This document shows positions 1 to 10,684 of a DNA stretch of 64,000 nucleotides, piece after piece. The notes below the pieces were generated by a model. It saw nothing but the letters and a program-made list of their open reading frames with translations. It did not search any database and had not been told where the DNA came from. Origin of the DNA: Camarhynchus parvulus (lineage: Eukaryota > Chordata > Aves > Passeriformes > Thraupidae); NCBI RefSeq assembly GCF_901933205.1, contig NC_044572.1, positions 61,352,965 through 61,416,964 on the forward strand. Reading direction: 5' to 3'. The first letter of the stretch is position 1, and each line of letters begins with the position of its first letter. A program made the position numbers and the translations under genes.

Positions 1-360
1 TTTCAGAGAGCAAAACCACTCAGCAGTAACTTCAGTGCTAATTTTGTTAAAATGATGGCAAATTTTTGCCAAAAGGAGGGAAAATCCTGAAAAATGTCCT
101 TTTTTTTCCGAACAAAAATGTATTCAATGTGAAATTCTCCATTGTTCCTGGGTGAAAAATGTGCCCTAGCCATTATTCATTGATCATTCAAAGCCAGGTC
201 TGGGGTTTTTTTAATTTGTAATAATTAGTAGCAACACTGGAAATCAGATCTTTAGTTGAGGTTCATTTGAACTCCCTTCGGTTGCCCATCTTTGAATATT
301 TTAACAGATTTTGAAGTGTTTAAACCTTTTTTTCTCTCACTTTTTTTTTTTTTTCATTAG

Positions 361-590
361 ATCCTTGCCAGCAGACTTGAGGGAGAACTAGGACCCTGTT
401 GTGATCAGTGTTGCACAAGAGTGTAGCAAGAGCCAGTTGCTGCCCCAAAGAGTTTTATAAACAGTGCGATGAAGGCAAATGACATTTGGGAGTGGAAGCA
501 AGCAAATGGAGACAGAGGAACTTGTCCAAGGTCAAGGCTGCGATGAAATCCAGATTTTCCAGTGTCCTTGTCCAGGTCCCGAGTCATGAG
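361..590 (-). repeat. MIR-like SINE relic (ancient)
   Basis: Read on the minus strand, this stretch resembles the old amniote MIR/core-SINE layout. First comes a segment like the MIR core (position about 562 down to 511: 'ctggatttcatcgcag', then 'gaccttggacaagttcctct'). It is followed by a tail like 'aaactctttggggcagcaac' (about 455-436) and then 'acagggtcctag'. The minus-strand 3' end runs into an A-rich stretch (T-run at 342-355 on the plus strand), as expected for a retroposed element. The copy is strongly diverged. The family is assigned from remembered consensus motifs, not an alignment, so MIR versus an L2-tail relative is uncertain. Confidence 0.5.
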
Positions 591-1171
591 TGGCTCAGGT
601 TTTTCCACCCTGACCCCTTCTTCAGTATTTTGCAGTTGGGTGCACTTTTCCACCAGCCTTCTCTCCTGTTTGGTAATATCTCTTGGGGAGCCACAACCTG
701 CATGGTCAGACCTGAGAGGAGAGGTCAGACGTCAGCAGAGATGGCTCAGCTGAGCCCTGAGCTCCGAGCCTATGGCCAGGAGTTACTGGAGCCATGTGCT
801 TTGAGGGGAGAGAGGAGAATCCCACAGCAGGTGTGGGATTGTGAAATGGCTCACCCCTGGGAAACTTTCCTTTGAACTGCTGTCAATTAAAGAGTGACTT
901 ATAGCCTCGAGCTACAAGTTGATTTTTTTCTTAATATTTACTATTTAAATTCTAGATGTTCTTGTTATCCAGACTTGTTTGTGCTTGGTCTGCCTAATTT
1001 AAGCTAAACCAGCTCCTCAGGGTAGAGTTCTGGTCTTATGTTTGTTAATTGCCATGTCTCCCCTAAAATCATGCAGAGTGTAATAAATAAAATAGAAATT
1101 CTGGGTGCTTCTGGTTTTAGCCAGTCATTCCCAAAGCCAATCTTTCCTTCTCTTTTTGGTACTGGTTAGGT

Positions 1172-1199
1172 ATACCTATATATATATATATATAGGTAT
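1172..1199. repeat. 28-bp perfect palindrome with (TA)n core
   Basis: The segment begins ATACCTATA and ends TATAGGTAT around an alternating TA core. Every base pairs with its mirror partner, giving a perfect 28-bp self-complementary sequence centred between 1185 and 1186. It is more than a plain TA microsatellite because the CC/GG flanks are also symmetric. Such sequences can extrude as cruciforms or mutate by strand slippage. No function is implied. Confidence 0.85.
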
Positions 1200-1795
1200 C
1201 CTTGTGTAGAAATCATCTTTGTTCCAGATTTTAAAATGAAAGAAAATTGTATTTAAATGAACAAAATCACATCCAAGGAGATGAGGACCATATTTGGGAT
1301 GTCTGTATCTTTGTTCCTGTGACCTTTTTGGTTTGGGCACCTGGTTCACCAAAAATTCCTCAGCAGTGAAATTCAGTATCAAGAGTGAGACCTTCAGGCA
1401 GGATAGATCCAGCTACTTCCCTGAAGGAGAGGGGAATTGAGGGCATGGCACCTTTGAAGCTGCTCCAGGGGCACCTGCCAGACAAGACTCATTTTGGGAT
1501 GGCTTGTGGGGTGGAATGAGTTCCTTAGGAAAGAGCTCCAGGGAAGCCACAGCCATCCTCTAGTCTGCTCCTGGCGCAGCAGCCAGACTGGGTGAAACCA
1601 GTGCGTGATGGGAGAGGTGGATAACGCAGCTCCTCCCTAGATGAGGCAAAGATGTAGCTCTTATGGGGTCTTCTCAAAGCTGTAGTTTTGGATGATTTGG
1701 ATACAACCTACCCTGGAGCATGTGCTGAGCAGGTGTGTGCGCTGAAAGGGAAATCAGCTGCCACTGCTTTGGAAAAGGGAGGGATACCACCTCAC

Positions 1796-1917
1796 CTGTT
1801 ACACTTGTGGACCTGATGCAAGGTGTACTTGGCTTGTGAAGGGTTTGGCACCTTTATCATAACCCTGTGGATCATACACCTCCACCACAATATTGTGAAT
1901 GCCTTCATCCCCCAGAA
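1796..1917 (-). other. Exon-like segment, unidentified, possibly decayed
   Basis: On the minus strand a pyrimidine-rich tract (ending near 1918) is followed by an open segment encoding ...GDEGIHNIVVEVYDPQGYDK..., then CAG|GTGAGG at 1798-1791, a good splice-donor match. The peptide has alternating hydrophobic residues (IVVEV) like a beta strand of an extracellular immunoglobulin-like or PKD-like domain. I do not recognise the protein. Two things count against a working internal exon. The pyrimidine tract ends in TGCG rather than an AG acceptor, as if one A had been lost from TGCAG. There is also an in-frame TAA three bases before the donor. It could be a decayed exon, a terminal exon, or chance. 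Confidence 0.15.
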
Positions 1918-3715
1918 CGCAGAAAAAGAAAAGAGGTTTTTCAGGACAAAATGAGTTTGGCTGATGTTGTAGCTTGAGTTTATGTTTCACTGTGCTTGTC
2001 TAAATGTCACTAACCCAACTGTGAAGCAGCTGAGGAAACCACATTGCATCTACACAAATGTGGTGATGTAAAAAACCAAACCTGCAACACAACTCCAACC
2101 CTCCATGGTCCAGCCTCAGAAAACTGAAGATAAACAAAATCTCATGTGAATTCTGGTCCAACCCCTCTCTCCAGGTCTGGCTTAGACTGAAGACGACTCA
2201 TTTGCTGTGACATGGTGAAAATGAGAGTCTGGATTGGTCTTCTAGCACTCAAAAAGCCACCCTGTGCATGCTGCTGTCCTGAACACTGAAGTGGGATTGT
2301 TTTAACAAGTGGATTGCTAGAGCTCTTATCCATCTTCCTGCACCCCCTTCCCTCTCCTACAGCCCCAGAGGCCAAGCTGGGAGAAGTCAGGCAGAGGACC
2401 TCCCACCCCAATGCATCCTAGCCTGCATCCTCAGAGAGAAGCAAGCATGCTGCCTGCCTGCTTGGGAGCAGTGCTCAGATGCAAGCCTCCACCACAGATG
2501 GCTGAGACTGAGTTTTCAGTTCACTGGGTCTGTTATTTCTACCCTGTTTGAACCAGAAATATGTTTGTTTAAATATTTTCTCTGAAATTTCACTTTTGGA
2601 AATTTGCCTTGTAGCATTTCAGAAGTAGATCACTTGGTCATTTATTTAATTTGGAAGCTAATTATTACAATTTTATGGTGTTCATTGATGTCAGTTATCA
2701 GAGCTATCCTGATAAGAAATACAAATAGTACAACCCCCAAAATAAACCACCTAAAAACATTTTGACATTAGATTCTCAAATATCATTTCAAAACTCAAAA
2801 ATCTGACCTCAAAATGCCAATATGTTCTGGATTGAAAGCACCTGACTAATTTTTATTTCATTCCAGTGTCTTTTAAATGAGATTTTTATTGAGATCATTG
2901 CTAAAGAGAATAAATTGGGTAAGGGCTTCAGTTTTGCATTAGAATTTCACTCTTAAATTCTGTTGCCGCTACCCTGCACCTGCATCAGAGACATTTATAC
3001 AAGGTAAATGTTTCCATTGAGTCTGGATGAGAGGCTTTTGCCTGGCTCTTAGAGAAATGTTAAATGAAACATCCTGTTAAGAGTTTGATTTAATGCCACA
3101 GTGAATTTATCTTAATGTATCTTTATTTTCTCAGACCTATCTGGACTCCAGCTCTTTTCATTAGGGGTAAATACTCAGAAACGAAGTCACTGCCTACTTA
3201 CATGCCATACCTGACCGAGCCAAGCCAAGAGGGATTTATGATGTCAATATTAAATATGATATGAAATATTAACATGTAAATATGGTGATGGAGAGTACCA
3301 AGAGAAAGCTTCTGCCATATTTCTGTGTAGCTTTCATTGCCCCTTCTGAGAGGAAAGAGCTGAAGGAGGGATCAGAAGAAGACAAGGTTAGGAGATAGGG
3401 CAGCAAGGCTCTAGGTTTAATGTTGGGCGTGCCAAATCTTGGGGTCATTTTAATTTCTGATGATGGTGAGTTCCACACCACATAAATCATGGGTCTGTGA
3501 GACGGGAGAGTGGCCACGTGCTGCTGTCAGGAAGAGATGGATGGCTGGTGGGAGAGAGGTGGGCTCCCAGGTGAAGCCTGGTGGGGCACACGCAGCCGCA
3601 GCAGGCACTGAAACCTCTCTGGCTGCACCCAGGAGTCTGCATTCCACTAACAGGATGGGGGGAGAAGGTTTGTTCCCAGAGACCTGCTTTGCTGAGCAGA
3701 TGTGCTGCTCTGCTT

Positions 3716-3763
3716 TGTACCACTGCATGTTTGTTTTGGTGTTTTTTTCTTTTTTTTTTCTTT

Positions 3764-3794
<31 letters not shown>

Positions 3795-3860
3795 CATTTT
3801 TGGGGTTGTTTTTGTTGGTTGTTTTATTTATTTGTTTGTTTGTTTGGGGTTTTTTTGTGT
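3716..3860. repeat. T-rich low-complexity tract
   Basis: On the plus strand this is dominated by T-runs broken by single C or G, densest at 3738-3796, followed by GTTT-type repeats such as TTTGTTTGTTTGTTTGG near 3831-3847. It could be the antisense A-rich tail of an old retroposon, but no element body is recognisable beside it. The phenylalanine-rich open frames crossing it are artefacts of base composition. Confidence 0.75.
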
Positions 3861-5020
3861 AAAAAAAGGAAGCATCAAAACCCTGGCCACCTCACTCACC
3901 CTGGGGACAAACACTAATCATGGGCAGGTGAAAAGCACTTTGTTTTGTACCTGCTGTTTCTTATCTCACAGTGCTCAACCCAGTCCCCAGGGCACCAGGA
4001 CTGACCCCAACAGCTGAGCGGGCATTGCCAGGCAGAGGAAGGCAGCTGAAACTAAAGAAGCCACTCCCACAGGTGGCTGATATTGCCAATGTCCTGTCAG
4101 GACACACATGGGAACAGCACAAAGCTGCTCACAACCCATCCCTCCAGAGACCCAGCACTCCTCCTGCCAGCCTGCTGGCGTGGCATCCAAAAGCCCTTCT
4201 CCTGACTGGACCAAGAGCTGGGGTTAAGCCGCAAGGTGGCTGAGGCTTGTAGACGGCCTGCACAGTTCACAGAGAGTGCTGCTGCTGGCCCCCTGCATGA
4301 GGCTCCTCATCACAGGACAGCAGCAGGGTGGCAGGGCTGTACTTCATCTCATCCTTGCTTGTCCCCTCCTGTCTCTGCACTCCTTGCCCTGTGCTGAGCA
4401 GGATAGCAGAGTGAAGATAATGATCCTCATTTGTATCAGTTAAGGTCTCAGCCCACTCTGGAATTTACTTCATTAGGACTGTAGGCTGAATTTATTTTCA
4501 TTTCTCCTACTCTAATGCCTTGCTGCAGTGTAACTGGAGCATCTCTTTTTACTGTACTAAAGTACCTGACTTGTCTCTTCTCATTTCTTTTAACCTTCTT
4601 CAGGTTTCGCTTCCGCCACTTCCCACTTCTCTTTCTCCCACTTTCCTCTCTCTGTGAGCTATTGACCCACCTCTTTGTTCATCCAGCCTCTGATGCTGGA
4701 CATCATCTGGATTCATCTTCTGCTAGCAATGGAAATGCAGCAGCAGGCAGGGATGCCTGACACACTTGCTACTCCCCTGGGCTATGGGTCAAACCCAATC
4801 TCACTGCAGGGGACAGGTACATATCCCTTTTCCCGCAGCTGCAGTGGATCAGAAGATGTACTTAAGATAAGAGGCTGAGGGAGAGCAGAAAGCTCCTGCT
4901 GCCTCTACAGCAGGAATAAAAGAGCAGGAGAGACAAGAGTTAAAATTTAAGAAGAAGGAAAGCAGGTGGGACGCGGGGAATGGAGATCAGGGCCCATTGC
5001 ACAGAGGGGTACCTGTGCAT

Positions 5021-5060
5021 GTTGCAATGCAGCTGTGCATGGTGCAACGCAGCTGTGCAT
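5021..5060. repeat. 20-bp tandem duplication
   Basis: Two head-to-tail 20-bp copies lie at 5021-5040 (gttgcaatgcagctgtgcat) and 5041-5060 (ggtgcaacgcagctgtgcat). They differ at two positions, one a T/C difference that creates a CpG in the second copy. This is a local slippage-type duplication. Confidence 0.85.
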
Positions 5061-5592
5061 ATCCTACCCTGATCTGGTCAAAAGCTATTCTTCCTGCCCA
5101 ACCCATCTCCAGCCAGGAGCTGGCACAGGACTGGTCTTTGAGAAGCTGCCCAGTTTGCAAGGAGGCTGGGTCCTCCTCCCATTGCCCTCTACTCCCATTT
5201 GTGCCTTTGAGGAAGGAAAAGCAAGACAAAGGAAACTTTTGAAGTGGTCTTCTATGGCTCGCTGCCTCTCAGCACTTTGGTCCGGTGCTCCCTCTGCTGG
5301 GAAAAGTAAAGAGATGAAAATCAACACAAAATGGGCAGATTTGGCCTGGAAAGTGCTAACATGACACTTTCCATTCTGTCAGAGGCCTCTGTAGCTGTAG
5401 TTGCAGCCACTGACTGCCAGTGGACACACACAGAAATTTGTTTGTTTGCTGTTCCCATGGAGTTTTCTGTGAGTCTATGCTTTAAAAGAGATGTATGGTC
5501 TCCTTTAATGACAACCTGTCTTTACTACAGCTAGTCTGGTCCCTATATTTGACCCTAGCATGGGACTCTTTCCAAATCCTCACCCTGCACTT

Positions 5593-5655
5593 GGTGTGCT
5601 GAGGGCTGGTGGCTCAGCACACCCATCACTTCTTGCTCTTACACCTGGTGTAAGA
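5593..5655. repeat. Two adjacent inverted repeats (hairpin pair)
   Basis: Left element: GGTGTGCTGAG at 5593-5603 pairs perfectly with CTCAGCACACC at 5613-5623 across a 9-base loop. Right element: TCTTACACC at 5637-5645 pairs with GGTGTAAGA at 5647-5655 around a single central T. Thirteen bases separate the two hairpins. The TTACACC/GGTGTAA core resembles palindromic remnants seen in old amniote repeats, but I cannot assign a family. Confidence 0.7.
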
Positions 5656-6189
5656 CGCTTAAAAGCTCCCCAGGGGCAGAGAAGTCCTTCATTGTGGGTT
5701 CCCTTTTCCAGTAGCACCGGTGCTGCATTATAACACTAGAAATAACTGTTTTCAACAAGGGAAATGGCAAGGTTTAACTGTGTGTGCTTGGGCGTTGCAA
5801 AAGCCTGAATCCTGCATGTGTTCTGTCAATGGATGAGGAAAAAGTGTGTGCCAAGCTCTTCATTTGTTTTGGAGGTGGTGGCAGCACGTTTGCTTCTATA
5901 GAAAGCTTCACAGAGTTTTTTCCCCATCAATGGGCAGTCCCTAACTGCATTTATTCATTCCATTGAAACAAATGAGTCTGTGGCTGGATCTGGCTGCATG
6001 GCCTTCAAGGGAATTTATTCTGTATCTTTCGTGTTAGTGATATCTGTGAAAAACAGGAAACTGTTTTCCCGTCTCATTCACATAATAGATAAGATGAGAA
6101 ATTAGCTGCTGGATGAGCATCCCGGGGGCTGTTTATTTTGTCACAATAACTAAGGCTCTGCTGTCTCCTGTTCACACGCGTGTGTACCA

Positions 6190-6232
6190 GGACACCCCCA
6201 CACACACACACACATACATGCACACTCACACT
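6190..6232. repeat. Short CA-rich microsatellite
   Basis: An imperfect CA run (CACACACACACACACA, then ATACATG interruptions and CACTCACACTCC). It is short and interrupted, so probably of low mutability. Confidence 0.75.
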
Positions 6233-6760
6233 CCTCCTGTCTCTCCCTCAGGGTCATTTTCTCACTTGAGAGTGGCTCTGCCTCATTGTGACAAACCTTC
6301 TGATTTGGAGAGATTTCCCTCCCTCAATTTCTCTTCTCTCTTGCTTCCTCCCAGAGCTGCTGTGTGTGGGGTGCCCGGCCTCCCGACAGCTGGCTGTGTG
6401 CACCCCTAAGGGTAAGGGAGGAAGGTTTGGGTGAGGACTGGATTTTCACCTGCACAGCTTGGTACATGACCCCTCCTACTGGCTGCTCTTCCTCCTTCTG
6501 CATCCAGGGCCAGGCACATGACAAAGGCCCTGTGTGCTGCTGTGGTGACCCCCAGAGCGTGACCCCCTTGGATGACCTCCACAGCTTGACAGCGATGATT
6601 CTTCCCCAGCCCCAGGACAGCACACTGTCCTTCCTCCCTCTGCAGATGGTGGCCAGTGCCATGTCCAGGTACCAGGTAACCCACTGGTGGCAGGCAGCAC
6701 CTACTTTCTTTAGAAATTTCCTTTTCCCACCACCTCACATTTTGCCCTCTTTCACACAGT

Positions 6761-6807
6761 AAAATGGGTCGTAGTAAAAAATGGGTCGAAGTAAAAAATG
6801 GGTCGAC
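6761..6807. repeat. 17-bp unit, about 2.8 tandem copies
   Basis: Three near-identical tandem copies of AAAAATGGGTCGWAGTA lie at about 6761-6776, 6777-6793 and 6794-6807; the last is truncated after GGGTCGAC. All three keep the CpG in GGGTCG, which is notable in a CpG-poor background and suggests recent duplication. Confidence 0.8.
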
Positions 6808-9472
6808 TTTGTTATGTCCAAGACATGCAGTTAGTCCTTAGGATGAAACAAAAGTATTCCCAGGAGGATGCTGGAGAAGGAAAGGGTGCTTTGCCCTCCC
6901 TGCATTTGTCTTCCTGCAGACCTGGGTTGGGAGAAACCTCATAGTCTTGGAGCAAATTTGAAAAAAGGAAAGTGTAGTCAAAGCTGAGGTTGGGTTTTTT
7001 GTTTTGTTTTGTTTAATGTTTAGAAAACTAAAGAAAAGGAAATCAATTATGAGGCCTACCTGAATTTTATTTCCTCACCAAAAACCAAATTACTCAGCAA
7101 ACTTATCGCTTGCTATTGCAGGCCTTGGTATTAAAGAAAACAATCAGGCCAGCAGGATTAATCTCTGACAGCTGCCTTATCTTTAACTTGCACCTTTGTT
7201 ATTTTCTGATGAGCTTCTCTTTTTTTGCTGCCACGTTGTACCATACCTCACTGGTTCCTTTCATTTTATCATCAGGCAGGAGCGGAGGACCTTTCAGTTT
7301 ATTAAAAAACCTTTATTTGTGAAGAACAAAGAGAGGGGAAAAAAGGCAAACAATGAGGTCAGACAATCTCCTTCTTGCCAGGAGTCACTCACCTGTTATT
7401 TAGAGTGTTATCAGTTCGAGGAGACTTGCATCATTGAAAATCAGTCCCTGACAGCACACTCTGTAAATGCGCACACACATGGACATGCACACACACAAAA
7501 GACCCTCACGATTGACTCATACCAACCTCCAGACAAGGTCCTCTCCTGCCAAAGCTGTAATATTTCCTGGGGGGAAGTCCTTTCTTGCTCTGGCTCGGGG
7601 GTGGCAGTCAGGGTTTTGGTGCAGGAGTAAGGCTTTGGCAAGTCTAGCTGTACCAGGCTACCTGCATCTCAAGCAGTGTCCTTGCCCCCCAGGAAAGCCT
7701 CCTGCCCCCAACCTGCTTTGTGCTCTCCTGACAGTGCCTTGCCACACAGTGGGACTTCTGGATTTTCAAACAGCCTTCCATTCTGCAGTGCCTCTCCAAT
7801 TCTGCTTTGCTAAAGAGGGTGATTCAGGTAGCACCCAAAGTGACTTTGTCAGGTGGGTGTAGTTTCTCAGCTGCAGTCCTCAGTTTTGTGCAGATGCCAA
7901 TCCCCTCAGTGCAAGAAATGCCTCCTGCCTTTGTCCTGCTGGTGGGTACTGCTGTGGAAGTTTTCACAGGAACCTGTATGGGCAAGATGTACTCTGATTG
8001 CAAAATGTAGAGCTGGTTTCCTGTTCTTCATGTAACAAGTCCAGCGTGCAGTGTTTTTTTGCTTCCTTTCATCCCATTGAGTTCTGGACTTGGAGGATGT
8101 GAACTCATGATTGAGTGAATTTGAGTTAGAGACATCACACTGCTTTCCCTAGGATGGAGAGCTGCACATATGAAAACAGAGTTAAAAAACCCAGACTTCT
8201 CTTCTTGGAGTTCAAAAAGCAAACCAACTTTGAAGCTAACTTTAAGGAAGAACCTGTTGAAAATGTTGAGATTATTGGCAACTAACTTGTGACGTTTGGC
8301 AAGGAGTTAGTGCAACTGAGAAAATGTTCAGCATTTAAAGAGAGCTAACAAGAGAATCAATGAACACATCCCAACCAACCCCAAAATAACAATAAAATAG
8401 TGTTCCTCAACTCCCAGAAATACTGAAAAGGCCTGGAACACAAGAGGTGAACCCCCAGATACAAACCTTTACCCTGCTCTGTTGGAGTGGTTACAGACAG
8501 AGCCGTGTACATGATGACAGAAGACATGATGATCCAGCAGAATGAACATTTTACTGGCAGAAGTTTAAATTGGTCTCCTGTAGGTCACACTGCCAAGAGT
8601 GGTGCATGGCACTCTTGTCCTTCGCCTCTCCTCTGAATAAGAGGGGGAAGCAGATGGTGTAAACCTGTTTCTCCCAGAACTATGCTAATCCTCATCACAA
8701 GAAAAAGACCAAACCTTCTGCTGCCGGTTTGAGGCAACTCTCAGTCCTCTTTATATTACTGGACTCCCTCAACAAAGCTTTTCTAAAGTAAAGAGAGCAC
8801 AGCTCCAAAGAGCTGACATACCCTGCTCTTTCCTGATTACATGCTTTGAGGCCCTGGGTTTCTCTCCTTTCCTGGGTCTTAGAGTGATTTCTGCAGTGTG
8901 TTTTGTCCATGGTTTTATCCTGTAAGCTCTAGGCAAGAAGGTCTGCCTCACATGGCTACAGAAATTGAAACACTACAACTGTCATTGCATACCCAAAAGC
9001 AATCATTAATTATAGCTGGTTTATTAAATAAAAATATACACAGTTGTCTAGCTAAAAAGGTTACAAGTGTCCATAAAATGATTAGAGGTATTTCCAGACT
9101 GTGGAGTTACACAAAGAAATGCTTTGAGAAATCATGGGCTATTTACTTGTGTGTATCTGTGTACATGTATGTGCAAGTGCCTTTCAACAGAATCAGCTCT
9201 ATCATCTGGGTATTTTCAGCAATCTGCCTCTCTTCTTTCTAGGAGTTTTCATTTCTGCCCTGTAAGAATTATTTAGTGCGACTGCTTAGTTCTAATCTGT
9301 GATGTTCAAACCCAGCTGAAAAGAGCCTGAGAAAAAGGGCAGAGACGGTTACACAAAGGGGGGACTAAAATCTGGACAAAAGAAGAAAATAGTTCTTTGA
9401 CAAAGGGTTTGGGTTTGGGATCTCTTTTGATGTGTTCTGTTTTTGTACTCCAGGCTTTGTTGGTGCTTATTA

Positions 9473-10684
<1,212 letters not shown>

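Larger units (their letters stand above)
591..3715. other. Noncoding interval, mostly unique sequence
   Basis: AT-leaning unique sequence with frequent stops in all frames. Apart from the AT palindrome at 1172-1199 and the exon-like minus-strand segment at 1796-1917, listed separately, I see nothing identifiable. The short open frames at 486-875 (plus) and 2142-2411 (minus) show no domain, signal peptide or repeat architecture; the first overlaps the MIR-like relic. Confidence 0.6.
3861..9472. other. Noncoding interval, mostly unique sequence
   Basis: No gene is supported. The interval carries small tandem duplications (5021-5060, 6761-6807), a hairpin pair (5593-5655), a CA-rich patch (6190-6232), a second CA-rich patch (7467-7497) and an A/T-rich stretch at 6994-7016. 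Open frames of 100-145 codons at 6324-6762 and 7196-7630 occur on overlapping strands or frames with no recognisable domains, so I treat them as chance. Confidence 0.6.

Noticed and set aside
3460..4017. 185-codon open frame with poly-Phe
   Set aside because: Crosses the T-rich tract; the coding impression comes from base composition.
5605..5611. Chi-like GCTGGTGG near the hairpin pair
   Set aside because: Chi is a bacterial recombination signal and has no meaning in a vertebrate genome.
6116..6130. GAGCATCCCGGGGGC resembles the minisatellite unit found at 14845
   Set aside because: A single 13-base match without neighbouring units; likely chance.
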